DNA from: Rossellomorea sp. SC111
GTDB taxonomy: Bacteria > Bacillota > Bacilli > Bacillales > Bacillaceae_B
NCBI RefSeq assembly: GCF_024733565.1
Contig: NZ_JANIOC010000006.1
Location: 62,001-126,000 of the forward strand
Direction of reading: 5' to 3'
Length of the DNA: 64,000 nucleotides
The notes below the pieces were generated by a model. The model had not been told where the DNA came from, did not search any database, and was given only the letters and a program-made list of their open reading frames with translations. Below are positions 27,573-39,450 of this stretch, piece after piece. The stretch's first letter is position 1; the number at the start of each line of letters is the position of its first letter. The position numbers and the translations under genes were made by a program.

Positions 27573-28319
27573 ATGCGGAAGCAAAACAGAAGTAATGGAT
27601 TATCGAAACATAAAAATGATTTGAAATTCAAGACATTTCAAAATCAAATGGGAATTCAATTTAAAGATGAAAAACTCCTTAAACAAGCTTTTACTCATTC
27701 ATCTTATGTGAATGAGCATCGTCGAAAACCATATGAAGATAACGAACGCTTAGAATTTCTCGGGGACGCCGTTCTGGAATTAACGGTATCTCAATTTCTT
27801 TTCAAGAAATACCCCATGATGAGTGAAGGGGAACTTACCAAGTTAAGGGCGGCCATCGTATGCGAACCATCCCTGGTGAAGTTCTCGATTGAACTGAATT
27901 TCGGTGAACTCATTCTGTTGGGTAAGGGTGAAGAAATGACGGGGGGACGTGAGAGACCGGCTTTACTCGCCGATGTCTTTGAAGCGTTTATCGGGGCGGT
28001 ATACCTGGATCAAGGATTAGAAACAGTCATTTCAATCCTTGAAAAAGTGGTCTACCCCAAAATTAATGTCGGTGCTTTTTCTCATGTGATGGATTATAAG
28101 AGTCAGTTACAAGAGCTGGTTCAAAGGGGCAGTGCTGGAATGATCGAGTATAGTATCTTAGAAGAAAGCGGCCCTGCCCATAATCGTCAGTTTATTTCAA
28201 GAGTGAGTTTAAATGATGAAGAATTGGGCATTGGAAATGGCCGGTCAAAAAAAGAGGCTGAACAAAAAGCCGCACAGAAAGCTCTGGAAAAGTTAAAACA
28301 AAAGCTGGACGCGAAATAG
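27573..28319 (+). CDS. rnc: Ribonuclease III
   Basis: Double-strand-specific endoribonuclease that processes rRNA precursors and scRNA and turns over mRNA. The catalytic domain has [14 protein letters not shown] (about 57-70) with the acidic metal ligands. A C-terminal double-stranded RNA-binding domain (about 170-245) ends with [19 protein letters not shown] 27573 sits after AAGGTGGAG and gives 248 residues; a GTG at 27561 overlaps that site. It begins the rnc-smc-ftsY unit. Confidence 0.95.
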   Translation: MRKQNRSNGLSKHKNDLKFKTFQNQMGIQFKDEKLLKQAFTHSSYVNEHRRKPYEDNERLEFLGDAVLELTVSQFLFKKYPMMSEGELTKLRAAIVCEPSLVKFSIELNFGELILLGKGEEMTGGRERPALLADVFEAFIGAVYLDQGLETVISILEKVVYPKINVGAFSHVMDYKSQLQELVQRGSAGMIEYSILEESGPAHNRQFISRVSLNDEELGIGNGRSKKEAEQKAAQKALEKLKQKLDAK

Positions 28320-28330
28320 GGGGAAAGAAG

Positions 28331-31300
28331 ATGTTCCTCAAACAACTAGAAGTAATGGGGTTTAAATCTTTTGCAGAAAGAATATCCGTGGAGTTTGTCC
28401 CGGGTGTCACCGCTGTCGTAGGACCGAACGGCAGCGGGAAAAGCAATATTATAGACGCAATCAGGTGGGTCCTTGGTGAACAATCAGCAAAAAGCCTGCG
28501 CGGGTCGAAAATGGAAGACGTCATTTTTGCCGGAAGTGATTCCAGGAAAGCTCTCAATATAGCGGAAGTGACCCTGGTTTTAGATAACGAAGACGGCGCA
28601 CTGCCCATCGATTATAGTGAGGTCAGTGTCACAAGAAGAGTCTACCGTTCGGGAGATAGTGAATATTTACTGAATAAACAGCCATGCAGGTTAAAGGATA
28701 TCATCGAACTGTTCATGGATTCAGGGTTAGGAAAAGAAGCTTTCTCGATTATCAGTCAGGGCAAAGTGGAAGAAATCCTGAACAGTAAGCCGGAAGAAAG
28801 AAGAACCATCTTCGAAGAGGCTGCCGGGGTGTTGAAGTATAAATCACGGAAGAAAAAAGCTGAAAATAAGTTATTTGAAACACAAGAAAATCTTAATCGT
28901 GTGAATGATATCCTTCATGAATTGGAAGGACAAGTGGAACCACTGAAGCTTCAGGCTTCCATGGCACGTGATTATCTGGAGAAGAAAGAGGAGCTTGAGA
29001 AGTTCGAAGTTGCCTTGACTGTCTATGATATAGAAGATTTACATAAGCAGTGGGAAAAGCTGAGTGGAGAATTCGAACAGCATGGACAAGAAGAATTGGT
29101 CCTTTCCTCCCGCATTCAGAAGAAAGAAGCCCTCCTGACACAAACAAGGGATAAAATAGCGGCTCTCGATGAGTCGATTTCAAGCCTGCAGGAAGTGCTC
29201 CTTTCCACAAGTGAAGAATTAGAGAAACTTGAGGGTAGAAAACAAGTGCTGGTAGAGCGGAAGAAAAATTCGTCCACCAATGAATCACAGCTGAAGCAAT
29301 CCATCGAAGAAGCTGAAAATCAAATTCAACGTTTAGTTTCTGAAAAAGAAAAAGCAAAACGCGACTTCAAGCGGATCGATTCTGAGGTGGCCGGGTTAAA
29401 AGAACTCCTTGTCACGAAACAGAATCAATTCAAGCACTATAACGAAAATATTGAAGAAGTCATTGAATCATATAAAAGTGATTACATTGAAAAGCTAAAT
29501 CAACAGGCTTCTGCAAAAAATGAAATTCAGTATCTTAAACAGCAGCTTGAACAGCAATCCAGTCGCAGCGGTCGATTAGAAGCGGAAAATGAAAAATACG
29601 TCTCTCAACGTGAAGAATTACATTTGCGTCACAAGGAACGATCGAAAGAACTTCAGGTGCAAAAAGAACAGATCGATGAGCATCTCTTCTTGTATCGCGA
29701 GGAACAAAAAAAGCTTGAATCCGTGAAAGCCAAATATGAAAAGCAGGAAAAAACACTTTATCAGGCATTTCAATTCCTGCAACAAGCGAAGTCCAGGAAA
29801 GAAATGCTCGAAGAAATGGAAGAAGACTATTCAGGTTTCTTCCAGGGGGTAAAAGAAGTCCTTAAAGAACGTTCGGGTCAATTAACCGGCATTCAAGGGG
29901 CGGTAGCGGAGCTTATTACGGTTCCTAAATCATATGAAACGGCTATGGAAACGGCCCTGGCTGCATCGATGCAGCATATTGTAGTCGATACAGAAGAAGA
30001 CGGCCGTAAAGCCATTGCCTTTTTGAAGAAACATCAATATGGCCGGGCCACATTCTTGCCGATGAACGTGATCAAAGGGAAATCGATACCCGAAAGCCAA
30101 AAGAATATGCTGAAAGGGCATCCTTCCTTTGTAGGTGTGGGAGCTGATCTGTTACATTTTGATGAACGCTTTCAAATGGTGATGTCAAGCCTAGTGGGCA
30201 ATGTCATCATCGCAAGGGATCTAAAGGGTGCAAACGAAATTGCGAAGCTTGTTCAATATCGTTATCGACTCGTTACGCTGGATGGGGACGTTGTCAATCC
30301 CGGGGGATCCATGTCCGGAGGTACTGTGAAACAGAAGAAAAATTCCCTTCTTTCAAGAAAAGGGGAACTGGAAGAGATGAAAGAAAAGCTTTCCAGTATG
30401 GAAACTCAGACAGAACAGCTTCAATCTCAAGTAAAAGCGCTTAAAGAAGAAAGCGGTTTTCGTGAGAAGAAGCTGGAAGAAATGAGAGTGAAGGGGGAGA
30501 GCTTGCGTTTCAAAGAACAAGAACTCTTCTCCCAACTTCGAGAAATTGAACTTTCCCAGCAAAATCTGGATGAAAGGCTGTCCTTGTATGACCTGGAGAA
30601 AAAGGATTTTACAACAATCAAAGAAAAACATGATTCCAGAACGAAAGAATTGGAAGCTTCACTCAAGGAGATAGGGGAAGAGGTTACACAGCTTGATCAA
30701 AAGATTAATGAGCTGACTCTTCAGAAAAATAGTGAACGAACGTCCAAAGACGCTTTGTTGAATGAAATCAGTGACATTAAAGCGAATCTCGCTGCACGGA
30801 ATGAACAGCTGGTGAACAGCCGACAGCAATTGAACCGGGTGCAGGATACGATGGCTGAGACAAACAGGCGAAAGATAAGTCTCCAGGATGACCTGGAATG
30901 GTTGCAGACAGAAATGAAGGATAACTTCTCGGGTGAAGAGAAGCTTGGAATAAAAGCAGAAGAGTGTGCCTTGCAAAAGGAAGAAACGTCCAAGTTGATT
31001 GCTGTTCGCAGGGACGAGCGCTCCAACCTTCAACATACAGTCGATGACGAGGAACTGGAGCTTAAAGAGTTGAAGCGTCTGCATAAAGGATTGGTTGGTG
31101 CCCTAAGGGATGAGGAAGTGAAAATCAATCGTCTTGATGTAGAACTCGAGAACCGTCTTGATCATTTGAGGGATGAATATATGCTTTCGTTTGAAGCAGC
31201 AAAGCAGGACTACCCTCTTTCAATTGAAGTGGAAGAAGCAAGGAAAAAAGTGAAACTTGTGAAATTAGCATTGGAAGAGCTTGGGACCGTCAATCTGGGT

Positions 31301-31897
31301 GCGATTGATGAATACGAACGAGTGAAGGAAAGATACGAATTTTTAGTTGATCAGAAGAATGATCTGACGGAAGCGAAGGACACTCTGTACCTGGTCATTA
31401 ATGAAATGGACACCGAAATGATCAAACGTTTTGATCAAACCTTCACGAGCATACAAGAGGAATTTGAAGGTGTATTCAAAGCCTTATTTGGCGGCGGTAG
31501 AGCAGAGTTGAAGCTTACCGATCCGTCTGATCTCCTTAACACCGGTGTGGATATAGTAGCCCAGCCGCCCGGGAAAAAGCTTCAGAACCTGGGGCTGATG
31601 TCGGGTGGGGAAAGGGCTTTGACGGCCATTGCCCTGCTGTTTTCGATTCTGAAGATCCGCCCTGTCCCATTCTGCATACTCGATGAAGTGGAAGCGGCCC
31701 TGGACGAAGCGAATGTGCAGAGATTCAGTCAATATTTAAAGAAATTCAGTGATGAAACACAATTCATCGTCATCACTCATCGTAAAGGTACCATGGAAGA
31801 AGCCCATGTACTGTATGGGGTAACGATGCAGGAATCCGGAGTGTCTAAACTGGTATCAGTCAGACTACAGGAGACGAAGCAACTACTTGAAACTTAA
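28331..31897 (+). CDS. smc: Chromosome segregation/condensin ATPase SMC
   Basis: Core of the bacterial condensin; with ScpA and ScpB it loads at parS sites and zips chromosome arms. N-terminal ATPase half with Walker A GPNGSGKSN (32-40); long coiled coil (about 170-500); hinge around 515-640 with the GGSMSGG element; second coiled coil (about 670-1000); and C-terminal half with signature LMSGGERALTA and Walker B CILDEVEAALD. 1188 residues, full length. Eleven bases separate it from rnc. Confidence 0.97.
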   Translation: MFLKQLEVMGFKSFAERISVEFVPGVTAVVGPNGSGKSNIIDAIRWVLGEQSAKSLRGSKMEDVIFAGSDSRKALNIAEVTLVLDNEDGALPIDYSEVSVTRRVYRSGDSEYLLNKQPCRLKDIIELFMDSGLGKEAFSIISQGKVEEILNSKPEERRTIFEEAAGVLKYKSRKKKAENKLFETQENLNRVNDILHELEGQVEPLKLQASMARDYLEKKEELEKFEVALTVYDIEDLHKQWEKLSGEFEQHGQEELVLSSRIQKKEALLTQTRDKIAALDESISSLQEVLLSTSEELEKLEGRKQVLVERKKNSSTNESQLKQSIEEAENQIQRLVSEKEKAKRDFKRIDSEVAGLKELLVTKQNQFKHYNENIEEVIESYKSDYIEKLNQQASAKNEIQYLKQQLEQQSSRSGRLEAENEKYVSQREELHLRHKERSKELQVQKEQIDEHLFLYREEQKKLESVKAKYEKQEKTLYQAFQFLQQAKSRKEMLEEMEEDYSGFFQGVKEVLKERSGQLTGIQGAVAELITVPKSYETAMETALAASMQHIVVDTEEDGRKAIAFLKKHQYGRATFLPMNVIKGKSIPESQKNMLKGHPSFVGVGADLLHFDERFQMVMSSLVGNVIIARDLKGANEIAKLVQYRYRLVTLDGDVVNPGGSMSGGTVKQKKNSLLSRKGELEEMKEKLSSMETQTEQLQSQVKALKEESGFREKKLEEMRVKGESLRFKEQELFSQLREIELSQQNLDERLSLYDLEKKDFTTIKEKHDSRTKELEASLKEIGEEVTQLDQKINELTLQKNSERTSKDALLNEISDIKANLAARNEQLVNSRQQLNRVQDTMAETNRRKISLQDDLEWLQTEMKDNFSGEEKLGIKAEECALQKEETSKLIAVRRDERSNLQHTVDDEELELKELKRLHKGLVGALRDEEVKINRLDVELENRLDHLRDEYMLSFEAAKQDYPLSIEVEEARKKVKLVKLALEELGTVNLGAIDEYERVKERYEFLVDQKNDLTEAKDTLYLVINEMDTEMIKRFDQTFTSIQEEFEGVFKALFGGGRAELKLTDPSDLLNTGVDIVAQPPGKKLQNLGLMSGGERALTAIALLFSILKIRPVPFCILDEVEAALDEANVQRFSQYLKKFSDETQFIVITHRKGTMEEAHVLYGVTMQESGVSKLVSVRLQETKQLLET

Positions 31898-31913
31898 ATA
31901 AGGGTGTGGGAAA

Positions 31914-32900
31914 GTGAGTTTTTTTAAGAAGCTTAAAGATAAATTTACACAGTCCAGTGATAATGTTACAGAGAAATTTAAAGATGGGTTAAGTAAAACA
32001 AGGAACAATTTCACTACAAAGATGAATGACCTGGTGGCCAGATACCGCAAAGTCGATGAAGACTTCTTTGAAGAGCTGGAAGAAATCCTGATTGGAGCGG
32101 ATGTCGGCTTTGATACAGTCATGGAGCTTATTGACGAATTAAAGCTTGAAGTGAAGCGAAAGAATATTCAAGACACGGAAGATGTTCAATCTGTCATCTC
32201 AGAGAAGCTCGTAGAAATCTACCAGGGTGATCGCGATGAGGACAGCAGCCTGAATATTCAAGACGACCAACTGACGGTTTTACTATTTGTCGGTGTAAAT
32301 GGGGTAGGGAAGACGACGACCATCGGAAAAATGGCTCATATGTTCAAGGAACAGGGCAAAAATGTTGTTCTTGCAGCAGGGGACACCTTCCGGGCAGGAG
32401 CCATCGAGCAGCTTGAAGTATGGGGTGAACGGGTAGGGGTTCCGGTCATCAAACAGGCGGCGGGAAGCGATCCTGCAGCTGTTATGTTTGATGCCGTCCA
32501 ATCTGCCAAAGCGAAAAAAGCAGACATACTTATTTGTGATACGGCAGGAAGATTGCAAAACAAAGTGAATTTGATGAAAGAGCTTGAAAAGGTAAAACGG
32601 GTGATTGAAAGGGAAATTCCAGGAGCCCCTCACGAAGTATTACTCGTTCTTGACGCAACAACAGGGCAAAATGCCATGGTACAGGCGAAAACCTTTAAAG
32701 AAGCAACAAACGTCTCAGGAATTGTCCTGACGAAGCTGGATGGGACTGCTAAAGGAGGGATTGTCCTTGCGATCAGGAACGAGCTCGAGATTCCTGTAAA
32801 ATATGTGGGTCTGGGAGAAAAAATGGATGACCTTCAACCGTTCGATGCTGAAAAGTATGTATATGGCTTGTTCTCAACCCTCGTTGATGAAGAAGAATAA
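31914..32900 (+). CDS. ftsY: Signal recognition particle receptor FtsY
   Basis: Membrane-associated SRP GTPase that docks SRP-ribosome complexes at the translocon. A short basic N-terminal amphipathic stretch ([10 protein letters not shown]), then the four-helix N domain, then the G domain with GVNGVGKTT (about 125), DTAGR and [10 protein letters not shown]. 328 residues with GTG start at 31914. It lacks the long acidic A domain of E. coli FtsY, as usual for Firmicutes. Its partner Ffh is encoded 500 bases downstream. Confidence 0.96.
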   Translation: MSFFKKLKDKFTQSSDNVTEKFKDGLSKTRNNFTTKMNDLVARYRKVDEDFFEELEEILIGADVGFDTVMELIDELKLEVKRKNIQDTEDVQSVISEKLVEIYQGDRDEDSSLNIQDDQLTVLLFVGVNGVGKTTTIGKMAHMFKEQGKNVVLAAGDTFRAGAIEQLEVWGERVGVPVIKQAAGSDPAAVMFDAVQSAKAKKADILICDTAGRLQNKVNLMKELEKVKRVIEREIPGAPHEVLLVLDATTGQNAMVQAKTFKEATNVSGIVLTKLDGTAKGGIVLAIRNELEIPVKYVGLGEKMDDLQPFDAEKYVYGLFSTLVDEEE

Positions 32901-32912
32901 ATCATGATCCAT

Positions 32913-32970
32913 AGGGCAGCCTGCTTTAAAGACTACATCATATAATCCCGGCAGGCAGCTCTACTTTTCT
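32913..32970 (+). terminator. Probable intrinsic terminator after ftsY
   Basis: AGGGCAGCCTGC and GCAGGCAGCTCT arms around a long loop, followed by ACTTTTCT. The stem has mismatches but the position fits. Confidence 0.6.
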
Positions 32971-32993
32971 CTATGAAAAGTCCATAAGTATCC

Positions 32994-33022
32994 TTGACAA
33001 TCGCCCGTAAACACTGTATTCT
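32994..33022 (+). promoter_or_regulatory. Sigma-A promoter of ylxM-ffh
   Basis: TTGACA is a perfect -35, followed by 17 bp and TATTCT. It lies about 40 bases before the ylxM start and after the ftsY terminator. Confidence 0.8.
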
Positions 33023-33062
33023 TCATATGTAAAGGTTTTTCACTTAACAAGGAGGGATATAC

Positions 33063-33395
33063 GTGCTGGAGAAAACGACCAGAATGAATTATCTCTACGA
33101 TTTTTATCAATCTTTGTTAACTCCTAAACAAAGAAGCTATATGTCCCTTTATTATCTGGATGATTTCTCCTTAGGTGAAATCGCTGAGGAATATAATATT
33201 AGCCGTCAGGCAGTGTACGATAACATTAAGCGGACAGAGGCCATGATCGAGGAGTACGAAGAAAAGCTTTTATTATTTAAAAAATTCCAAGAACGCAACG
33301 AGATTCTTGACCAACTCAGACAAAAAATAGAAGAGCCATCAATCGATTCTTCTCATTGTTTAAAACTCATTGATGATCTTGAAATATTGGATTAG
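33063..33395 (+). CDS. ylxM: SRP-associated DNA-binding-like protein YlxM
   Basis: UPF0122 family protein co-encoded with Ffh across Firmicutes; in streptococci it modulates SRP GTPase activity. It resembles sigma region 4: [25 protein letters not shown] (about 19-43) continues into a helix-turn-helix with [14 protein letters not shown] coiled C-terminus follows. 110 residues, GTG start behind AAGGAGGG. It ends 12 bases before ffh. Confidence 0.92.
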   Translation: MLEKTTRMNYLYDFYQSLLTPKQRSYMSLYYLDDFSLGEIAEEYNISRQAVYDNIKRTEAMIEEYEEKLLLFKKFQERNEILDQLRQKIEEPSIDSSHCLKLIDDLEILD

Positions 33396-33407
33396 GAGGC
33401 GGCATGA

Positions 33408-35142
<1,735 letters not shown>

Positions 35143-35154
35143 TCGATTAGATCG

Positions 35155-35388
35155 ATGAAAGATCTTATTCTAACGATTGTGAAACCCCTGGTTGACCATC
35201 CGGACTCTGTCCGCGTCGACTTGGATGAAGGAACGAACGGTTTAACTTATAAGTTATCCGTTCATCCCGAGGATATGGGTAAGGTCATTGGGAAACAGGG
35301 GCGAGTAGCTAAATCGATTCGAACTGTGGTATACGCTGCAGCAGGATCTTCACAACAGAAGAAAATCTTTTTAGAGATAGTGGAGTAA
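35155..35388 (+). CDS. khpA: KH-domain RNA-binding protein KhpA (YlqC)
   Basis: Small type II KH-domain protein that forms a complex with KhpB/Jag and affects cell division and envelope synthesis in Firmicutes. The KH core with its GxxG loop is visible in EDMGKVIGKQGRVAKSIRT (about 40-58). 77 residues. It begins 12 bases after rpsP and is followed by a terminator, which separates it from ylqD. Confidence 0.92.
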   Translation: MKDLILTIVKPLVDHPDSVRVDLDEGTNGLTYKLSVHPEDMGKVIGKQGRVAKSIRTVVYAAAGSSQQKKIFLEIVE

Positions 35389-35429
35389 GAAAGCTTCCTT
35401 AAGCTCATTACAACAAGCTCTAAGAATCA

Positions 35430-35484
35430 GGGGACTGACCCACAAAGGTTACTACTTAGCCTTATGACGTCAGTCTCCTTTTTC
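35430..35484 (+). terminator. Intrinsic terminator after khpA
   Basis: GGGGACTGAC pairs with GTCAGTCTCC (one wobble) around a long loop that carries a second small stem, followed by TTTTTC. Confidence 0.8.
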
Positions 35485-35505
35485 ATAGGGTTGATGGACA
35501 TACAA

Positions 35506-35514
35506 TGGTATACT
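35506..35514 (+). promoter_or_regulatory. Possible extended -10 promoter of ylqD-rimM-trmD
   Basis: TGgTATACT. No good -35 at standard spacing. It lies between the khpA terminator and ylqD, where a promoter is needed unless there is read-through. Confidence 0.35.
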
Positions 35515-35616
35515 AGCATCAGATGGGTTCTATGCCCGCATAATAGCCGTTTCTCCCCTAAGAACACCCTAGGGTCATGACTTCAGTGAGGGGTGAATAG
35601 AAGGAGGAGAAAGACG

Positions 35617-36003
35617 TTGAACGTGATACATACGATAACAATTAAACAAGTCCTCACAGAAAAGAGTAAGGACCTGTTAATGAAACGCTATGAAAATCAA
35701 ACGTTTCATTTGAAAAAAGAAAGTGATCAGCTTCAATTCGAAATGAAAAAAATCGAACGTGGCAAGAAATACCCCACTCATAAATTAAATCAGCATTTTG
35801 AAAGAGAATTGAATGAAAGGGCAGAAAAAATCAAGCTGTTGGAATTTCAGATGGAACAGCTGAATATCCTCCCGATTGGTAGCGAGCTAAAAGAAAAGGA
35901 AGTCCAGGGTATGATGGACATTCAAGTTGGTGACAATTGGGAGGAAGAAACCCTTTCAAAGACGATTGTAATAGAAGACGGTATAGTGAAAGAAATACGT
36001 TAA
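35617..36003 (+). CDS. ylqD: YlqD family protein
   Basis: Function unknown; conserved in Bacilli between khpA and rimM. An N-terminal short beta segment ([14 protein letters not shown]) is followed by a predicted coiled coil rich in Lys and Glu (about residues 25-90) and a C-terminal segment resembling a small SH3- or OB-like fold ([26 protein letters not shown]). I chose TTG 35617 (128 residues) because AAGGAGGAG at 35601 is spaced for it; GTG 35623 is an alternative. Confidence 0.85.
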   Translation: MNVIHTITIKQVLTEKSKDLLMKRYENQTFHLKKESDQLQFEMKKIERGKKYPTHKLNQHFERELNERAEKIKLLEFQMEQLNILPIGSELKEKEVQGMMDIQVGDNWEEETLSKTIVIEDGIVKEIR

Positions 36004-36020
36004 TGCAAGAGGTGAAAGCG

Positions 36021-36536
36021 ATGGAAAAGTGGTTTAATGTAGGAAAGATTGTCAACACTCATGGAGTTAAGGGGGAAGTGAAGGTCGTATCGACGACAGA
36101 TTTCCCTGAAGAACGTTATCAGAAAGGGAACACTCTCTATTTGTTCCGGAATGGCCAGGAACCCCTCGGTCTCGTGATCACATCTCACAGAAATCATAAA
36201 AGTTTTGATTTGCTTACATTTGAAGGATATGAAAATATCAATGAGGTCGAGAAGTTTAAAGAAGGTATCCTGAAGGTCCAGGAAGACCAGCTGCAGGAAC
36301 TTGACGAAGGGGAATACTATCTCCATGAAATCGTCGGCTGTAAGGTTGTGACGACCGCAGGGGAAGAGCTGGGTACCGTCAAAGAGATTTTAAGCCCGGG
36401 GGCGAACGATGTATGGGTAGTAAAGGGTGAGCGGGGGAAAGAGTACCTCATCCCATACATAGAGGATATCGTGAAAACTGTCGATGTTGAAGGGCAGCTT
36501 ATTACCATTGAGCCGATGGAAGGGCTCTTATCATGA
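36021..36536 (+). CDS. rimM: Ribosome maturation factor RimM
   Basis: Helps assemble the 3' domain of the 30S subunit and binds S19. N-terminal RimM domain opening [21 protein letters not shown] and C-terminal PRC barrel (about 95-170) with YYLHEIVGC and the [16 protein letters not shown] end. 171 residues from ATG 36021, which follows GAGGTGA. The frame is open further upstream through ylqD but homologs begin here. It overlaps trmD by 4 bases. Confidence 0.95.
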   Translation: MEKWFNVGKIVNTHGVKGEVKVVSTTDFPEERYQKGNTLYLFRNGQEPLGLVITSHRNHKSFDLLTFEGYENINEVEKFKEGILKVQEDQLQELDEGEYYLHEIVGCKVVTTAGEELGTVKEILSPGANDVWVVKGERGKEYLIPYIEDIVKTVDVEGQLITIEPMEGLLS

Positions 36537-37270
36537 TGAGAATTGATGTCCTCTCTTTATTCCCTGGTATGTTCGAAGGGATCTTCGGTGATTCCATCTT
36601 AAAAAAGGCCAATGAGAAAAGAGCCGTCATGTACAATGTCATTAACTTCCGTGAGTACGCTGACAACAAGCATAATCAGGTAGATGATTACCCTTACGGC
36701 GGGGGGGCAGGAATGGTTTTGAAGCCTCAGCCTATATTTGATGCAGTCGATGCCTTGAGAAAAGAAGAAGAATCTACGCCGCGGGTCATCCTTATGTGCC
36801 CGCAGGGAGAACGATATACCCAGCAAAAGGCTGAGGAGCTTTCGAAAGAAGATCATCTCGTATTTATTTGCGGTCATTATGAAGGTTATGATGAACGAAT
36901 CAGAGAGCACGTGGTAACCGACGAAATTTCCATTGGTGACTATGTGTTGACCGGCGGGGAACTCGGGGCGATGGTGGTTATAGATAGTGTTGTCCGCCTG
37001 CTTCCGGGAGTACTTGGGAATGAGGATTCCCCCATACTCGATTCGTTCTCTTCAGGTCTCTTAGAACATCCTCATTACACCCGTCCTGCGGATTTCAGAG
37101 GGATGAAGGTACCTGGAGAGTTGATTTCAGGAAACCATCGTCTGATCGATGAATGGAGAGAGAAAGAGAGCCTGAAAAGGACCTATGAGAGAAGACCGGA
37201 TTTATTGGAGAGTTATCCACTCACAGATCGACAAAAGGCGTGGATAGAGGAATGGAGAAACTCTAAATAG
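36533..37270 (+). CDS. trmD: tRNA (guanine-37-N1)-methyltransferase TrmD
   Basis: SAM-dependent SPOUT methyltransferase that makes m1G37, preventing +1 frameshifting. It opens with [14 protein letters not shown] and has [17 protein letters not shown] (about 50-66), [10 protein letters not shown] (about 113-122) and the trefoil-knot segment [17 protein letters not shown] (about 133-149). 245 residues from the ATGA overlap at 36533; a second ATG at 36536 is equally plausible and aligns better with homologs. Confidence 0.96.
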   Translation: MMRIDVLSLFPGMFEGIFGDSILKKANEKRAVMYNVINFREYADNKHNQVDDYPYGGGAGMVLKPQPIFDAVDALRKEEESTPRVILMCPQGERYTQQKAEELSKEDHLVFICGHYEGYDERIREHVVTDEISIGDYVLTGGELGAMVVIDSVVRLLPGVLGNEDSPILDSFSSGLLEHPHYTRPADFRGMKVPGELISGNHRLIDEWREKESLKRTYERRPDLLESYPLTDRQKAWIEEWRNSK

Positions 37271-37274
37271 GCTA

Positions 37275-37303
37275 TTGCATCCTGCATGCCTGTATGGTAT
37301 TAT
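37275..37303 (+). promoter_or_regulatory. Sigma-A promoter of rplS
   Basis: TTGCAT, 17 bp, TATTAT. It lies immediately after the trmD stop and gives a leader of about 100 bases before rplS. Confidence 0.7.
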
Positions 37304-37348
37304 ATTCTTTGTGGTTTCCAGGAGTTAGCTTCTGAAGTCATTGATCCC

Positions 37349-37386
37349 GATGTTCCGCTGCAATCAATTGCTTTTGTAAGAGCATC
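37349..37386 (+). promoter_or_regulatory. Structured rplS leader, candidate L19 leader element
   Basis: GATGT (37349) pairs with GCATC (37382), enclosing GCAAT-ca-ATTGC. It ends a few bases before the AAGGAG ribosome site. An L19 leader motif, thought to give autogenous control by L19, is known from Firmicute rplS leaders; I assign this by position and folding only. Confidence 0.4.
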
Positions 37387-37407
37387 TGTTGGAAGGAGTT
37401 GAAAAAG

Positions 37408-37752
37408 ATGCACAAATTAATCGAAGATATTACGAAAGAACAACTTCGCTCTGATCTACCATCTTTCCGTCCTGGTGATACAGTACGTGTACACGTTAAC
37501 ATCGTTGAGGGTACTCGTGAACGTATTCAGGTATACGAAGGAGTAGTAATCAAACGCCGCGGTGGCGGTATCAGCGAAACATTTACTGTTCGTAAAATTT
37601 CTTACGGTGTAGGTGTTGAGCGTACTTTCCCAGTACACACACCTAAAATCGCTAAATTAGAAGTTATTCGTCGCGGTAAAGTCCGTCGTGCGAAACTTTA
37701 TTACCTGCGTAATCTGCGTGGTAAAGCGGCTCGTATTAAAGAAATTCGATAA
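37408..37752 (+). CDS. rplS: 50S ribosomal protein L19
   Basis: Large-subunit protein at the 30S-50S interface. 114 residues opening [12 protein letters not shown], with the conserved [20 protein letters not shown] and FPVHTPKI blocks. ATG 37408 follows AAGGAG; the TTG at 37399 is not needed. It is flanked by its own promoter and a terminator. Confidence 0.97.
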   Translation: MHKLIEDITKEQLRSDLPSFRPGDTVRVHVNIVEGTRERIQVYEGVVIKRRGGGISETFTVRKISYGVGVERTFPVHTPKIAKLEVIRRGKVRRAKLYYLRNLRGKAARIKEIR

Positions 37753-37762
37753 GAACGTAAGT

Positions 37763-37797
37763 AAAGGAGCTTGGAGACAAGCTCCTTTTCCTTTTTC
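37763..37797 (+). terminator. Intrinsic terminator after rplS
   Basis: AAAGGAGCTTG-gaga-CAAGCTCCTTT, an 11-bp perfect stem with a tetraloop, followed by TCCTTTTTCT. Confidence 0.92.
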
Positions 37798-37927
37798 TAA
37801 AACCTTTCGTTCAAGGGAGTAGAAAGCGGGTATCGACTATTTTCGGGAAACCACCAATTTTTAATGAGAATTAGAAGAATTTCTAGTAGAATAGAAAAAG
37901 ATAGAAAAAATCATGGGTGGTGGAGAT

Positions 37928-38467
37928 GTGGTTAAAGAAAAAAACGAGTGGTGGGAATGGATGAAGGCCCTGTTAATTGCAGTCGGGTTAGCAGCTATTA
38001 TCAGATTCTTTTTATTTGCCCCCATCGTAGTTGACGGATTATCAATGATGCCTACTTTACATAATGGTGACCGCATGATTGTAAGTAAACTGGGAGAGCC
38101 TGAGCGGTTCGATATCGTTGTTTTCCATGCTCCCGAGCAAAAGGATTATATTAAACGGGTCATCGGCCTCCCGGGGGATAAGGTAGAGTATAAAAATGAT
38201 ACATTATATATAAATGGGAAAGCCTATACTGAACCATATCTCAAGGAATACAAAGATCAATTGAACGGCGGTGTCTTGACCGAAGATTTTTCATTAAAGG
38301 ATATAACCGGTGAAGAAACAGTTCCAGATGGAGAAATCTTCGTTATGGGGGATAACCGTCGATTCAGTAAAGACAGCCGTCATATCGGGACGGTCTCGAC
38401 CGATGAAGTAATCGGGGACACGAAAGTGATCTATTGGCCTGTTAAAGATTTCGGTTTAGTGAAATAA
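37928..38467 (+). CDS. lepB: Signal peptidase I (SipS-type)
   Basis: Membrane serine protease that cleaves signal peptides from exported proteins. One N-terminal transmembrane helix (about 12-31), then catalytic Ser39 in VDGLSMMPT and Lys76 in YIKRVIGLPGD, then the GDNRRFSKDSR box. 179 residues from GTG 37928, which follows GGTGGTGGAG. An in-frame ATG at 37913 would add five residues but overlaps that site. Single-helix architecture is the Gram-positive type. Between rplS and rbgA there is no sip gene in B. subtilis as I recall; the B. cereus group has one there. Confidence 0.93.
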   Translation: MVKEKNEWWEWMKALLIAVGLAAIIRFFLFAPIVVDGLSMMPTLHNGDRMIVSKLGEPERFDIVVFHAPEQKDYIKRVIGLPGDKVEYKNDTLYINGKAYTEPYLKEYKDQLNGGVLTEDFSLKDITGEETVPDGEIFVMGDNRRFSKDSRHIGTVSTDEVIGDTKVIYWPVKDFGLVK

Positions 38468-38494
38468 TAGAAAAAAGTGTTTGGAGGTGGTCAT

Positions 38495-39361
38495 ATGACG
38501 ATACAATGGTTTCCGGGACATATGGCTAAAGCTCGTAGACAAGTTACTGAGAAATTAAAACTTGTAGACATAGTGATTGAATTAGTAGATGCAAGAATCC
38601 CGTTATCATCCAGAAACCCGATGATTGAAGAAATCATCGGTCAAAAGCCACGACTTGTTTTATTAAATAAAGCAGACATGGCAGACACGAACAGGACCAA
38701 TCAGTGGATTGCCTACTTCAAAGAGCAGGGAATCACAGCACTTGCGGTAAATGCACAGGCCGGCAAAGGTCTTCAAGTCATCGTGCAGGCTGCTAAAGAA
38801 ATCCTGAAAGATAAATTCGACCGGATGAAGTCTAGGGGAATGAGACCCCGGGCCATCAGGGCGATGATTGTTGGAATTCCGAATGTAGGTAAATCGACGC
38901 TGATCAACAGGCTGGCGAAGAAGAATATCGCCAAAACAGGAAATACACCTGGTGTGACGAAGGCCCAGCAATGGATAAAGGTCGGAAAAGAGCTTGAGTT
39001 ACTCGATACCCCCGGCATTTTATGGCCGAAGTTCGAGGATCCCAAGGTAGGCTATAAACTGGCATTAACCGGAGCAATCAAAGATACCATCCTGAATTTG
39101 CAGGATATTGCCGTCTATGGCCTGCGTTTTCTTGCAGAGCATTATCCAGAGCGATTAGAGGAGCGTTATGGCCTCGAAGGGATATCCGAAGAGGTTGTGG
39201 ATAGCTTTGATACGATCGGTGCTAAAAGAGGCTGTCTGATGACAGGTGGAGAAGTCAATTATGACAAGACTTCTGAAATCATAGTCAGGGATATTCGGAA
39301 TGTTCAGTTAGGACCTATGACATTTGATTTTATAGGTGAAGCTGAAAAAGATAGTGAATAG
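38495..39361 (+). CDS. rbgA: Ribosome biogenesis GTPase RbgA (YlqF)
   Basis: Essential GTPase for late 50S assembly (incorporation of L16, L27, L36). Circularly permuted: G4 NKAD appears first (about 58-61), then G1 [10 protein letters not shown] (about 129-138) and G3 DTPG (about 177). A C-terminal RNA-binding domain follows. 288 residues from ATG 38495 after TTGGAGGTGG; homologs start [13 protein letters not shown], as here. A terminator follows. Confidence 0.96.
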   Translation: MTIQWFPGHMAKARRQVTEKLKLVDIVIELVDARIPLSSRNPMIEEIIGQKPRLVLLNKADMADTNRTNQWIAYFKEQGITALAVNAQAGKGLQVIVQAAKEILKDKFDRMKSRGMRPRAIRAMIVGIPNVGKSTLINRLAKKNIAKTGNTPGVTKAQQWIKVGKELELLDTPGILWPKFEDPKVGYKLALTGAIKDTILNLQDIAVYGLRFLAEHYPERLEERYGLEGISEEVVDSFDTIGAKRGCLMTGGEVNYDKTSEIIVRDIRNVQLGPMTFDFIGEAEKDSE

Positions 39362-39365
39362 CGGC

Positions 39366-39416
39366 AGAGGCTGTATTAAGGGATGAATCTCTTTGACACA
39401 GCCTCTTTATTTTTGT
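39366..39416 (+). terminator. Intrinsic terminator after rbgA
   Basis: GAGGCTGT pairs with ACAGCCTC, with an inner AAG/CTT stem, followed by TTTATTTTTGT. Confidence 0.85.
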
Positions 39417-39450
39417 GCGGGATATCCGATATATACGAGGAGGAACCTAC

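Noticed and set aside
28893-29357. 154-codon minus-strand frame inside smc
   Set aside because: Shadow of the coiled-coil region of Smc, whose biased codons leave long open antisense frames.
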